A stretch of DNA of 64,000 nucleotides from Accumulibacter sp. (GCF_023806625.1 NZ_JAMTDX010000056.1:58501-122500); one strand, 5' to 3'. Shown: positions 17,579 to 25,455, counted from the stretch's first letter. The notes: generated from the letters alone by a model not told the origin. Program-made: numbers and translations.

Positions 17579-17809
17579 TCACCGTACCTCCTGCAGCTTC
17601 TTGAGCTTGTCGCGGTCCCGCGAGGATTCGGTCAGCTTGCGCTGCTCATCGAGCCAGGCGTCGATGTCGACCCGGCGGAAGCGCCATGCCGAACCGATCT
17701 TGATCCCCGGAATGATCCCCTTCTGGGCGTAGCCGTAGAGCGTCCGCTCGCTGATCTTGAGCCAGGCGGACAGTTCCTGCAAGGTGAGAATGTCTTCTTC
17801 GCTGATCAT
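17579..17809 (-). CDS. Small helix-turn-helix (excisionase/MerR-type) DNA-binding protein
   Basis: A 76-residue protein with one winged HTH of the excisionase/AlpA type: EEDILTLQELSAWLKISERT, LYGYAQKGIIPG, then KIGSAWRFRRVDIDAWLDEQ, the usual recognition wing. Such proteins often act as regulators or recombination directionality factors. No integrase is seen nearby, so a regulator of the accessory operon is more likely; the palindrome at 28890-28903 is one possible target, but nothing links them directly. It lies between two AAA genes, 22 bases after the first. The start at 17809 is set by the family N-terminus. Confidence 0.85.
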   Translation of the reverse strand: MISEEDILTLQELSAWLKISERTLYGYAQKGIIPGIKIGSAWRFRRVDIDAWLDEQRKLTESSRDRDKLKKLQEVR

Positions 17810-17831
17810 CGTTTGACTTGCCCGGGGCGAT

Positions 17832-19406
17832 CTACGCGAGGTCGAGGAGGCGCTCGCCACGCACCTGGTCGACCCGCACCTCATCCGCCGCGGTGCGCTT
17901 CGAGGCGTTGCGCGCCTCGCCATTGACCACCAGCTGGCGCAGCTTCTCGATCCGCTCGCGGTGCGATCGGGCCAGCGGGACCATCGCGCCGGCGGCGCCG
18001 ACCAGATCGTCGGTCTCTATTTCGCGCCGACCGTCCATGAAGGCGGGAAACATCGCGTCGTTCACCACCGCCTCCAGTTCGGCGCCGACGAAGCCCTCCG
18101 TCGCCCGCGCCACTTCCGACAGGACGAAGCGGTGACGGATCATCGTCAGGCCCTTGCGGCCAAGATGCACCTCGAGAATCTGCTCGCGCTCGCTGGCCGT
18201 CGGCAGGTCGAGGAAGAACACTTCGTCGAAGCGGCCCTTGCGCAGGAACTCCGGCGGCAGATGCTCGGTGTTGTTGGCGGTGGCGAAGACGAACACCGGC
18301 GCGCGCTTCTCCTGCATCCAGGTGAGGAAGGTGCCGAGGACGCGGCTCGAAGTCCCCGAGTCCCCCGCCGATCCGGCGAAGGCCTTCTCGATCTCGTCGA
18401 CCCAGAGCACACAGGGAGCGATCACCTCGGCGATCTGCATCGCCTCGCGGATGTTCCTTTCCGACGCGCCGAGGAGGCCACCGAAGACGGCGCCCATGTC
18501 CAGCCGCAGCAGCGGCAGCTTCCACATGCCGGCGGCGACCTTGGCGCAGAGACTCTTGCCGGTTCCTGGTATGCCGATCAGCGCGACGCCGCGCGGCGCC
18601 TGCAGCCCGTAGTCGCGTGCCGCCTCGGAAAACGCCAGCTGGCGCTGCCCCAGCCACCCCTTCAGCACTTCCAGCCCGCCGACACGGTCGGCGCTCTCGA
18701 CCAGCGGATGGAATTCGAGGGCTCCGCTCTCGCGGATGATCGCGCGCTTCTCGGCGCTCACCAGGTCGATCGCCCCGACGTCGATCTGGCCGCCGCGGCT
18801 GGTCACCACTGCTTTCTGGAAGGCGCGGCGCGCCTGGATGCTGGTCAGCCCGAGCGCCGCCTCGACGAGCTTGGCGCGCAGCTCGGGTTTCACCAGCCGC
18901 AGCGCGCCCGTACTGCCGACGCAGCGCTCGAGCAACGCGTCGATCTCGCGCGCGTCGGGCTTGGCCAGTTCGAGCACCGGCACGTCGTGCTTCAGCTCCA
19001 CCGGCAGGCAGTGTTCCGGCGTGGTGATCACGATATTCTTGCGCGGGCTGGCTTCCGGCAGCCGCGCCACCAGATTGCGCAGACCGCGCAGCGCCCCGCG
19101 CTTGGCCTCCCAGACCTGGTGAAAGTCCTTGAGGACAAAGGTTGCGCTGCCGGGATAGTCGCGGATCATGCGCAGGATGGTATCGGGTGTCGCCTCGCGC
19201 TTGTCGTCGAAATTCACCCGCGCCGGTTTCAGACAGGTGAACTGGTCGGCGATATCCCAGGCATACAGCCCTTCGTCGGCCGGCCAGCCAGGCCCGCGCG
19301 CCAGTTCGCTCAATTCCTGCAGCACCCGCGCCTCCTCGCTGCTGACCACGTTGACCACCGCGATGCGGGCGTCGAAATGCAGCTTCAGTTCCTGTTGCAG
19401 CGACAT
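17832..19406 (-). CDS. Ycf46-like AAA ATPase, copy 3
   Basis: A 524-residue paralogue of the ATPases at 11766 and 15136. The N-half shows [20 protein letters not shown] and [19 protein letters not shown], corresponding to the degenerate half in the others. The AAA module has Walker [13 protein letters not shown] (about residue 278), Walker [13 protein letters not shown], sensor [18 protein letters not shown] and the lid [21 protein letters not shown]-terminal helix ([13 protein letters not shown]) resembles the end of copy 1. AGGAGAAGAGC precedes ATG 19406. It is followed at 22 bases by the HTH gene. The three copies have diverged well beyond recent duplication. Confidence 0.88.
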   Translation of the reverse strand: MSLQQELKLHFDARIAVVNVVSSEEARVLQELSELARGPGWPADEGLYAWDIADQFTCLKPARVNFDDKREATPDTILRMIRDYPGSATFVLKDFHQVWEAKRGALRGLRNLVARLPEASPRKNIVITTPEHCLPVELKHDVPVLELAKPDAREIDALLERCVGSTGALRLVKPELRAKLVEAALGLTSIQARRAFQKAVVTSRGGQIDVGAIDLVSAEKRAIIRESGALEFHPLVESADRVGGLEVLKGWLGQRQLAFSEAARDYGLQAPRGVALIGIPGTGKSLCAKVAAGMWKLPLLRLDMGAVFGGLLGASERNIREAMQIAEVIAPCVLWVDEIEKAFAGSAGDSGTSSRVLGTFLTWMQEKRAPVFVFATANNTEHLPPEFLRKGRFDEVFFLDLPTASEREQILEVHLGRKGLTMIRHRFVLSEVARATEGFVGAELEAVVNDAMFPAFMDGRREIETDDLVGAAGAMVPLARSHRERIEKLRQLVVNGEARNASKRTAADEVRVDQVRGERLLDLA

Positions 19407-19459
19407 GCTCTTCTCCTGAAAATCACGCTACCCACCTCCAGCCTTCCCCCGTTCCTGAG

Positions 19460-20077
19460 TCACCCCCCATCCCGTCGTTCCCCGACAAGTGGGGAAGGGG
19501 CAGTCTGTCCTGCGCCAATCTCCCGGCCCGCCGGAAACCCGGTCACCGCCACCACACCGTCGCTGCCGACGCGGAACTCCACGCGGCGCACCCCCGGATC
19601 CACACCGCGATAGCGCTCACTCAGGAACACCAGTTCCTGGTTGCTGCTCGCCAGCAGTGCATGGCTCTGCGCACGCTCGCGCTGGTACGGGCCGGCGACC
19701 AGCAGGTCGCTGGCGGCGAGCAGCCGCCGGACGCCGCGATCGCGGCGGCGGCGCAGCATTGCGGCCGCGAAACCGGTGAAGACCAGCACGCCCTTGCCCG
19801 CAGCCCGAACGGCTTCCGCCACCTCGGCCAGCGCCTCCGCCTGCGCGAAAGGCTCGCCGCCCGAGAAACTGACGCCTTCTGTTTGCGGCTCCGCGAGCAT
19901 CCAGCCGGCGATCGCCGAAGGCGCTGCCTCGCGTCCGCCGACAAAGGGCACGAAATCGGGATTGAAACAGCCGGCGCAACGCAGTGGGCAACCCTGCACC
20001 CAGAGCACCGAGCGCAGCCCGGGCCCGTTGGCGCGCGAGCGCGGCAGGAAGGCAGCGATGCAAAGCGAGCGCTTCAT
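19460..20077 (-). CDS. Small radical-SAM protein (activase-like, CX3CX2C)
   Basis: A 205-residue single-domain radical-SAM protein. Cys30, Cys34 and Cys37 in VQGCPLRCAGCFNPDF form the cluster motif and VSFSGGEPFAQ the SAM-binding GGE motif. The short length and N-terminus (LPRSRANGPGLRSVLWVQGC) resemble NrdG-type glycyl-radical activases, but no ribonucleotide reductase or other glycyl-radical enzyme is nearby. The last 20 residues (GAGQTAPSPLVGERRDGG region) are encoded by a hairpin-containing repeat (19478-19496) and are probably not part of the ancestral protein. It belongs to the minus-strand run, 53 bases before AAA copy 3. Substrate unknown; modification of a neighbouring protein is conceivable. 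Confidence 0.85.
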   Translation of the reverse strand: MKRSLCIAAFLPRSRANGPGLRSVLWVQGCPLRCAGCFNPDFVPFVGGREAAPSAIAGWMLAEPQTEGVSFSGGEPFAQAEALAEVAEAVRAAGKGVLVFTGFAAAMLRRRRDRGVRRLLAASDLLVAGPYQRERAQSHALLASSNQELVFLSERYRGVDPGVRRVEFRVGSDGVVAVTGFPAGREIGAGQTAPSPLVGERRDGG

Positions 20078-20136
20078 GACCCGTTCGGCGAATCGCCGAA
20101 GTTGACGCGCCGGCCGGCAGGTTCCAAGATCACTGC

Positions 20137-20382
20137 ATGCCCACCGTTGTCGACGACCTGCGCGGATATCGCCTGTTCTTCTTCAGCATCGATCGCGGCG
20201 AACCGATGCACATTCACGTTGCGAAGGGGCGCGGCTACGCCAAGTATTGGCTGCAACCGTTGACGCTGGCGCGTTCGCGCAACTTCCGTGGTCATGAACT
20301 CAACGAGATCGCCAGGCTCGTTGAAACGCAGCGCGATCAGATCGAGAGGAAATGGCATGAACACTTTGGCCGCGATGATTGA
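20137..20382 (+). CDS. DUF4160 family protein
   Basis: An 81-residue protein: MPTVVDDLRGYRLFFFSIDR, then GEPMHIHVAKGRGYAKYWL and ELNEIARLVETQRDQIERKW. The HIHV core and C-terminal helix are those of DUF4160. DUF4160 genes are commonly followed by DUF2442, as here with overlapping frames, a layout that recalls toxin-antitoxin pairs, although I know of no proven activity. It is one of only two genes on the plus strand inside the 17-kb minus-strand locus, so the pair looks like a separate insertion. Confidence 0.85.
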   Translation: MPTVVDDLRGYRLFFFSIDRGEPMHIHVAKGRGYAKYWLQPLTLARSRNFRGHELNEIARLVETQRDQIERKWHEHFGRDD

Positions 20383-20596
20383 ACCGCTGGCGGTAGATGT
20401 GACTTTCACCGCAGCCGGCCTGCATGTCGTTCTGGCCGACGGCCGCGAGGTTTCCGCTCCGCTGCAGTGGTTTCCGCGGCTGCTGCAGGCGACTGCCGAG
20501 CAACGGGCGCACTGGGAACTGATCGGTGATGGCATCGGCATCCATTGGCCGGAGCTTGACGAAGACATCGAGGTGGAGAGTTTGCTGGGCACGTGA
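20357..20596 (+). CDS. DUF2442 family protein
   Basis: A 79-residue protein with the DUF2442 pattern: a first strand pair LAVDVTFTAAGLHVVLADGR, then EVSAPLQWFPRLLQAT and a C-terminal GIGIHWPELDEDIEVESLL. The ATG at 20357 lies inside the end of DUF4160 (26-base overlap), so translation is coupled; a second ATG at 20384 would lie just past the DUF4160 stop. GAGAGGAAATGGC upstream serves as ribosome site. The C-terminal Trp-Pro-Glu-Leu-Asp-Glu-Asp-Ile is the best-conserved piece of the family. Function unknown; possibly the antitoxin-like partner of DUF4160. Confidence 0.86.
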   Translation: MNTLAAMIEPLAVDVTFTAAGLHVVLADGREVSAPLQWFPRLLQATAEQRAHWELIGDGIGIHWPELDEDIEVESLLGT

Positions 20597-20608
20597 CTGG
20601 CGGCCGCC

Positions 20609-20632
20609 CCCTCCCCCCTCCGTGGGGGAGGG
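20609..20632. repeat. REP-like hairpin beside the variable-protein relic
   Basis: ccctccccc and gggggaggg form a 9-bp stem with a 6-base loop. It lies 31 bases past the residual variable-repeat end at 20664, mirroring the hairpins downstream of VR1 and VR3. Confidence 0.7.
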
Positions 20633-20650
20633 TTGGGGTGGGGGCAAGGT

Positions 20651-20808
20651 TCACGAAGCCATCCTCATGAGATGAAAACCCTGGGCGTCGAGGCGGCTCT
20701 CCAGGACCGAGCCGTCCCGAACATTCACCACCAGCGGCGACGGGCAGCCTGCATCGAGCCCCGCCTGCGTCCCGTACACGACCTTGCCTGCAGCGTCCCC
20801 GGCCATCT
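20651..20808 (-). pseudogene. Relic of a fourth DGR variable protein
   Basis: The minus strand reads PSPLVVNVRDGSVL, matching the N-terminal HPLVVNARDGSVL of the three variable proteins, and five residues later AQGFHLMRMAS then stop, matching their C-terminal NQGLRLVRMAS. The central 200 residues are gone. The only upstream ATG (20808) is out of frame by a two-base change in a G run (20759-20764), so the reading is broken twice. The last 33 bases (20664-20696) still resemble the variable-repeat end, with changes at template adenines plus others, consistent with decay after deletion. A homopolymer sequencing error could account for the frameshift but not for the deletion. Confidence 0.82.
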
Positions 20809-20830
20809 CACATTCCCTCCCCTTGCTCGC

Positions 20831-22456
20831 TCACAGCTTGACGAACGGCAGATCGCGCACCGGCAGATCGAGCCGCTCGCCGTTGCCCAGTTGCACGAAA
20901 GAGCGGTTGCCGGCGTGCAGGTCCTTCAGCGACAGCGTCAGCCGCTTGTTGGCGTCGACCCCGAAGCCGGCGACGAAACGCCTCTCGCCGATGGTGCATG
21001 CCGGCTCGGCGTGGATGAACTCGGTGTCGCCAGGGTTGAGTTCGCGCAGCGAGGTGTCCTCGCGCCGCTGCACGTTCACCGCCTTGAGGCTGCCGCCTTC
21101 CATCACGTAGATCGTCTCCGGCCGCAGCATCGCCGAGCGTTCGACGACCACCAGGCCGAGGCGGGTGGCGCCTTCGCAGGCGGCATTGACGTACTTCACC
21201 GAGACCGGTTTTTCGGTCGGGTAGCGGGTGCCCCTGGGCACCACCGGCACCAGCACGTAATCCTTGCTGTCGCGATCCCAGGCGCGCAGGCAGTAGTCGT
21301 GCACCAGCGCCAGGTTGATGTCTTCGCCGGCGTAGCGGCAGGCGCCGCGGGCGATCGCCTCGAAGGGATCTTCGCAATGCACCGGGCAATTGGGAAAGAT
21401 GTCGCCGACGCGCGCCGCGACGCCGAGCAGCAGGCTCGAACCGCCGGCCATGAACACCGCGCGGACCTCCGACTTGCGCGTGCCGTACCGGCCCTGCGCC
21501 TGTTCGAGCGCGCGCTCGACGGTGCTCGCCACCAGCCGGTAGAGACTCAGGCCGCCGAACTCGGGCCGGGCGGCCTCGAGCGTGCGGCGCAGCCCTCCGG
21601 CAGTGTAGCTGTGGCTGATCAGGCGCCCGCTCAGGTCGTTGAACTGCTCGACCTCGCAGCGCTCGCTGCCGCCCGACAGATCCACCTTGGCGTCTTCGAC
21701 GGCGCGCAGCAACGCCGTGCCGACGTCGGCGACGTCCTGGTCGGAGAGCTGCTGCGCCTGCTGCAGCTCGCGCAGCAGCCACTGGTCGACCAGCGAGCCG
21801 CCGATCTCCTCGCCGGCACGGCCGAGCACGTCGCAGGGACGAGTGTCGCCGGCGGAGAGATCGCGCGTCCTGACTACCGAGACGTCGAGCGTGCCGCCGC
21901 CGAAGTCGAAGACGACATAGACCTGCCCCTCGCGCACGTGCGTGTCGTAGCCGAGGATGCACGCGGTGGCCTCGTCGAGCATCCGCAGCGTGCCGCGGAA
22001 GCTCTGCAGCACGGCGCCCTGCAGCCAGTCGGTATATTTGTCGAAGGACTCGACCGGCAGCGTCACCACCAGATCCTCGCCGGCCTGCGCGCCGGCCGCG
22101 AGCAGCACCTCGCCGATCAGATCCTCGGCCGCCTGGCGCGGGGTGATCAGGTCGCCGTTGATCCGCCGCGCGCGGTTGTTGTCGCGCAGCAGGTCGAGCT
22201 TGACCCAGCGGAAAGTGCCGCGGTGGCTGGCCAGCCCGGCGTTCTCGACCTGCGCGCCGGTACGCAGCGTGTTGCCTTCGCCGTAATGGACCAGCGAGGG
22301 GATGACCGCCGATTCGCGCTCGCTCGCCGCCCCCGGCAGACGATAGCGATAAATCCTGCTCATTCCCTGCGGGCGCAGCGTCTCGACGCTCCGGGTGGCG
22401 GAGTTCCAGCGCGCGAGCACGGTGTTGCAGGTGCCGAAGTCGATGGCCAGCGTCAT
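20831..22456 (-). CDS. Hsp70-family (DnaK-like) protein
   Basis: A 541-residue actin-fold ATPase. Phosphate loop 1 is LAIDFGTCNTVLARW at the N-terminus, phosphate loop 2 is YVVFDFGGGTLDVSVV, and the adenosine motif is VFMAGGSSLLLGV. EVEQFNDL and the catalytic-core order follow DnaK, but the substrate-binding part (from about residue 400) is short, the helical lid appears missing, and there is no EEVD-like tail. No DnaJ gene is adjacent. Its start overlaps the end of the GrpE-like gene (ATGA), so the two are translated together. This looks like a dedicated chaperone/ATPase pair for the DGR locus rather than housekeeping DnaK. Confidence 0.88.
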   Translation of the reverse strand: MTLAIDFGTCNTVLARWNSATRSVETLRPQGMSRIYRYRLPGAASERESAVIPSLVHYGEGNTLRTGAQVENAGLASHRGTFRWVKLDLLRDNNRARRINGDLITPRQAAEDLIGEVLLAAGAQAGEDLVVTLPVESFDKYTDWLQGAVLQSFRGTLRMLDEATACILGYDTHVREGQVYVVFDFGGGTLDVSVVRTRDLSAGDTRPCDVLGRAGEEIGGSLVDQWLLRELQQAQQLSDQDVADVGTALLRAVEDAKVDLSGGSERCEVEQFNDLSGRLISHSYTAGGLRRTLEAARPEFGGLSLYRLVASTVERALEQAQGRYGTRKSEVRAVFMAGGSSLLLGVAARVGDIFPNCPVHCEDPFEAIARGACRYAGEDINLALVHDYCLRAWDRDSKDYVLVPVVPRGTRYPTEKPVSVKYVNAACEGATRLGLVVVERSAMLRPETIYVMEGGSLKAVNVQRREDTSLRELNPGDTEFIHAEPACTIGERRFVAGFGVDANKRLTLSLKDLHAGNRSFVQLGNGERLDLPVRDLPFVKL

Positions 22457-23064
22457 CAGCTTTCCCTTCCTGCCTGTTCGTCGAGACTGCTTTCGGATGC
22501 GGCGCCGGCGCGGCTGACCATCGCCTTGAGGAGGATCCTCTCGCCGAGGCGGTAGCCGACGAAGCGCACGCTGACCGGGTCGCCGTCATCGACGTCGGCA
22601 CCGCTCATCCGCTGGTGGACGCGGGTGTCGAATCGCGTCTGCTCGCCGACTGCGCCGATCCGCGTCAGGCCCGCCTCGCCGAGCACGCGCTCGACCTTGG
22701 CGAAGAGTTTCAGCACGTCGTCGATGCGCAGCGCGCGTCCCCCTTCGGCGAGCGCCTGCATCGTGGCCAGTTGCGAAAGGAGCGGGGCAAGCCGTCGCGC
22801 CAGCGCGTCCAGACCGGCGCCCGCGGCGGCAGCGCGATCCGTCTCGGCCTGCGTGCGCAGGCGCTCGTACTCACCGCGCACGCGCGCGAGTTCGGCGTCG
22901 CGCTCGCGCAGATCCAGTTCGAGACCGGCGGCGCGGTTGCGCGGGTCCGCAGCGGGCCCGGCGGGCAAGGGAGCAGGCGGTGCCGTCCGCCCGCCGTCGC
23001 TTCCCACCAGTACGCGCCACGCCGCACCAACCCGCGACGAGAGGTCGTTGTATTGTGAGGTCAT
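22456..23064 (-). CDS. GrpE-like nucleotide exchange factor
   Basis: A 202-residue protein. Residues 45-75 form a coiled coil (LELDLRERDAELARVRGEYE), residues 80-130 a helical part, and the C-terminal domain is GrpE-like: FDTRVHQRMSG corresponds to FDPxxHxA, and SVRFVGYRLGERILLKAMV to the GYxxxxRVLRPAxV end. GrpE releases ADP from DnaK. Its ATGA overlap with the following Hsp70-like gene supports a cognate pair. GGAGG lies ten bases before ATG 23064. The first 40 residues are Pro/Ala-rich and unlike housekeeping GrpE. Confidence 0.8.
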   Translation of the reverse strand: MTSQYNDLSSRVGAAWRVLVGSDGGRTAPPAPLPAGPAADPRNRAAGLELDLRERDAELARVRGEYERLRTQAETDRAAAAGAGLDALARRLAPLLSQLATMQALAEGGRALRIDDVLKLFAKVERVLGEAGLTRIGAVGEQTRFDTRVHQRMSGADVDDGDPVSVRFVGYRLGERILLKAMVSRAGAASESSLDEQAGRES

Positions 23065-23118
23065 TGCCTAGTCCTCCGTTTCAGGCTGTTGGTTGTAGCG
23101 GGGTTGGGGGGAGGTGGC

Positions 23119-23153
23119 GGAGCGGCTTCAAGGCAAGGGGCATGAAGCGCTCC
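23119..23153. repeat. Imperfect inverted repeat at the end of VR2
   Basis: ggagcggcttca (23119-23130) and tgaagcgctcc (23143-23153) pair over 11 bp with one bulged base and a 12-base loop. It begins directly at the 3' end of VR2, where the other targets have the GC-rich hairpin 40 bases away. Confidence 0.5.
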
Positions 23154-23898
23154 TCACGAGACGCAAACCCAGGAAGCCGTAGCGGACGCCGGGGACGTTC
23201 CAGTAGCGGCGCGCCGCCCGGAAGAAGCCCGGGTCGTCGAGCCCCCAGCCGCCGCCGCGGCCCACCCGGTTCGAGCCTCCCGCCGGCCCACCCGGGTCCT
23301 TCCGCGGCGACTCGCCGTAGTACTTCGCGTCGTACCAGTCCGCACACCATTCCCACACGTTCCCGGTCTGGTTGTACGTCCCGTAGCCCGACACCCCTCG
23401 CGGGTAACCCTGCACCGCACTCGTCGTCTCGTTGCGTCTGTTCCTGTCGTGCCGGCATCGGCTCGAGTCCCACTCGTTCCCCCACGGATACGCCAGGCCC
23501 AGCGGGCCCCGGCACGCCTTCTCCCATTGCGCCTCGCTCGCCAGACCACACCCCGCCCAATTCGCGTAGGCGACCGAGTCGTCCCAGTTGACATCCGTCA
23601 CCGGATGCTCGGCCAGACCGCTCTCGCGGTGGCGCGTGTTGTCCGGCGCCCGATGCCCCGTCGCCTGCACGAACTTCAGATACTGCGCGTTCGTCACCGC
23701 ATACACCCCGATCCAGTACCCCGACAGCTCGACTCGGTGCTTCGGGCAGTAGTTCTCCTGCCCATCGCCCATCTCGAATTCCCCCGCCGGAACGTAAACC
23801 AGCACACTGCCGTCCCGCGCGTTTACCACCAGCGGGTGTTCGACCCGGAAACGGCCGCGCTCGAACTCGCGCCAGAACTTCACCGCAGTCTCAGACAT
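23128..23898 (-). CDS. DGR variable protein 2, FGE-sulfatase/C-type-lectin fold
   Basis: A 256-residue paralogue of the other two targets. The N-terminal segment RFRVEHPLVVNARDGSVLVY matches variable protein 3; residues 45-75 are shorter (GDGQENYCPKHRVELSGYW). The core has NWDDSVAYANWAGCGLASEA and YPRGVSGYGTYNQTGNVWEW. The variable repeat near the end contains RVGRGGGWGLDDPGFFRAA and RRYWNVPGVRYGFLGLRLV, followed by six extra residues (SASCPLP end) not found in the others. Its ATG overlaps the last codons of the reverse transcriptase by eight bases, so target and polymerase are translationally coupled. Probably a receptor-like binding protein; no signal peptide is visible, so it is likely cytoplasmic. 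Confidence 0.92.
   Translation of the reverse strand: MSETAVKFWREFERGRFRVEHPLVVNARDGSVLVYVPAGEFEMGDGQENYCPKHRVELSGYWIGVYAVTNAQYLKFVQATGHRAPDNTRHRESGLAEHPVTDVNWDDSVAYANWAGCGLASEAQWEKACRGPLGLAYPWGNEWDSSRCRHDRNRRNETTSAVQGYPRGVSGYGTYNQTGNVWEWCADWYDAKYYGESPRKDPGGPAGGSNRVGRGGGWGLDDPGFFRAARRYWNVPGVRYGFLGLRLVRSASCPLP
23153..23279 (-). repeat. Variable repeat VR2 (DGR)
   Basis: This 127-base segment has the same length as TR and differs at 20 positions, all template adenines. Both ends are sharply bounded: the 18 bases ctcacgagacgcaaaccc and the 8 bases ending at 23279 are identical to TR, and similarity stops beyond. Confidence 0.95.
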
Positions 23899-24889
23899 CG
23901 ATCACGCTCCTGATCGCTGCGCCATACCCCAGGAAGCGTCTGGGTCCGCTGATTGCCCGCACGCAATCCTGCAACTGCCGGGCGCCGAGTTCACCGCGCA
24001 GGTAGGCGGCTTCGCGCCGGGCCAGCAGGCGGCGCTGCCGGCGCAGGCGCTGGCCCTGCTGGCGCAGCACGCCAGGATGGACGCGCCAGCCGAGGAAGGG
24101 CATGCCTTCGCTCACCGGCGCCACCTGCGTGCGTTCTTCCTTCAGTTGCAGGCCGAGCCGCTCGGCGAGAAAGACGCGCAGGTCGGCGGCGAGCGCAAAG
24201 AGTTGATCCTTGTCGTCCGCCCAGCAGGCGATGTCGTCCATGTAGCGCAGGTAACCGGGGATGCGCCGGGCTTCCTTCAGCCAGTGGTCCATTTCGTCGA
24301 GATAGAAGTTGGCGAACCACTGGCTGGTGAGGTTGCCGATCGGCAGACCCTTGCCGGCCGCCTGGCCGGGAATCGGATGCTCGATCAGCGTTGCCAGCAG
24401 CGACTGCAAGGCCGGCTCCCGGCACAGGCGCCCGAGCTTGCCGAGCAGGATGGCGTGATCGACCGAGTCGTAGTAGCGGCGAATGTCGGTCTTCAGGAAC
24501 CAGCCGTGACGGCGCGCCAGCAGTTGCGCACGGAGCAGCGCGCGGTGGCTGCCCTTGCCGATCCGGCAGGCGTAGTTGTCGTCGATCAGCCGCCGGTCGA
24601 TCAGCGGCGCCAGCACCGCGCAGACCGCATGGTGCACGACCCGGTCGCGGAAATCGGCGCAGCTGATCAGCCGCGGCTTCGGGTCGAGAACGCCGAACTG
24701 CGTGTAGGGCCGCGGCCGGTACTCGCCGCAGCGAATCTCGTTCGACAGTCGCTCGACGTTGGCCGCGCGATCGGCGAGGAAGCGCTGCACCCGGAGGCGC
24801 TCATGCTTACCGCGCGCCGCACGATCCACCGCCGCATCCAGCGTCCCGGGGGCGGCGATGCGCCCGAAGAGTCCCGAGTACGATTTCAT
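23891..24889 (-). CDS. DGR reverse transcriptase
   Basis: A 332-residue retroelement polymerase. The catalytic motif is YMDD (residues 216-219) in GYLRYMDDIACWADDK. Upstream are FLKTDIRRYYDSVDH (first catalytic Asp) and GLPIGNLTSQWFANFYLDEM. The IGxxxSQ sequence replaces the QGxxxSP of group II introns and is characteristic of DGR and related enzymes. No maturase or endonuclease domain follows. It copies the TR RNA with errors at adenines and, with its accessory protein, transfers cDNA to the variable repeats. It overlaps the HRDC gene upstream (ATGA) and variable protein 2 downstream, so three DGR genes are coupled. Confidence is very high because TR and VRs are visible. Confidence 0.97.
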   Translation of the reverse strand: MKSYSGLFGRIAAPGTLDAAVDRAARGKHERLRVQRFLADRAANVERLSNEIRCGEYRPRPYTQFGVLDPKPRLISCADFRDRVVHHAVCAVLAPLIDRRLIDDNYACRIGKGSHRALLRAQLLARRHGWFLKTDIRRYYDSVDHAILLGKLGRLCREPALQSLLATLIEHPIPGQAAGKGLPIGNLTSQWFANFYLDEMDHWLKEARRIPGYLRYMDDIACWADDKDQLFALAADLRVFLAERLGLQLKEERTQVAPVSEGMPFLGWRVHPGVLRQQGQRLRRQRRLLARREAAYLRGELGARQLQDCVRAISGPRRFLGYGAAIRSVIDV

Positions 24890-25455
24890 GAACTCCTCTC
24901 TTCACCAGCAACTCCTGCCCCCTCGTTGAGGGCAGAGCGGGCGCCAACACTCCCTCCCCCGAACGTGGGGGAGGGCTGGGGTGGGGGGGTGGGAGGAGCC
25001 TCCGGCGCCTCAGTGGGCAGCAGCGCCAGGATCGCCGCGCCGTACCGGGTGCAGGTGGCTTCGCCGACGCCTTCGATCTCGCGCAGCGCTGCCAGCGAGC
25101 GCGGCAGGCGCCGGCAGATCTCGGCGAGTTGGACGTTGCGCAGAATGCTGTAGGAGGGGATGCCGACCTTCTTGGCCTCCTCGTTGCGCCACTCGCGCAG
25201 GCTGCGGTAGAGCGGGCGCAGCGCTTCGGCGAGTTGCAGTTCGGGGTTCTCCTCGGAGCGGTTCTGGCTGGCACGTGGCGCGCCGGCGCCGTTGCCGAGC
25301 AGCAGCACCAGCGCCAGGTGCGGTACGGCGCCATGGACGAAGAAGTGCTCGCGCACCTCCAGCACTTCGTGCCCGGCGATCGCCGCGCGCAGTGCCTCCT
25401 CGGGGAACCCCTGCAGGCCGTCGCTGTAGCGCAGGGTCAGGACGCGGACCTGCAT
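24886..25455 (-). CDS. DGR accessory protein with HRDC domain
   Basis: A 189-residue protein. The N-terminus MQVRVLTLRYSDGLQGFPEE to about residue 60 (EVREHFFVHGAVPHLALVL) is the pattern of DGR-associated HRDC proteins, and residues 70-145 are an HRDC domain (LYRSLREWRNEEAKKVGIPS, ILRNVQLAEICRRLP, IEGVGEATCTRYG). HRDC domains bind nucleic acid; in DGRs they replace the Avd accessory subunit beside the reverse transcriptase. The last 40 residues, Pro- and Gly-rich (PPPQPSPTFGGGS), come from a repeat hairpin at 24952-24975 and are probably an acquired tail. The stop overlaps the RT start (ATGA). Confidence 0.9.
   Translation of the reverse strand: MQVRVLTLRYSDGLQGFPEEALRAAIAGHEVLEVREHFFVHGAVPHLALVLLLGNGAGAPRASQNRSEENPELQLAEALRPLYRSLREWRNEEAKKVGIPSYSILRNVQLAEICRRLPRSLAALREIEGVGEATCTRYGAAILALLPTEAPEAPPTPPPQPSPTFGGGSVGARSALNEGAGVAGEERSS
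24952..24975. repeat. REP-like hairpin inside the 3' end of the HRDC gene
   Basis: ccctccccc and gggggaggg, 9-bp stem, 6-base loop. It is translated as part of the C-terminal tail of the HRDC protein, so the repeat has invaded the coding end. Confidence 0.7.

Noticed and set aside
23891-24889. Group II intron or retron reverse transcriptase
   Set aside because: No maturase or endonuclease domain, no intron RNA ends, and a clear TR/VR system surrounds it.
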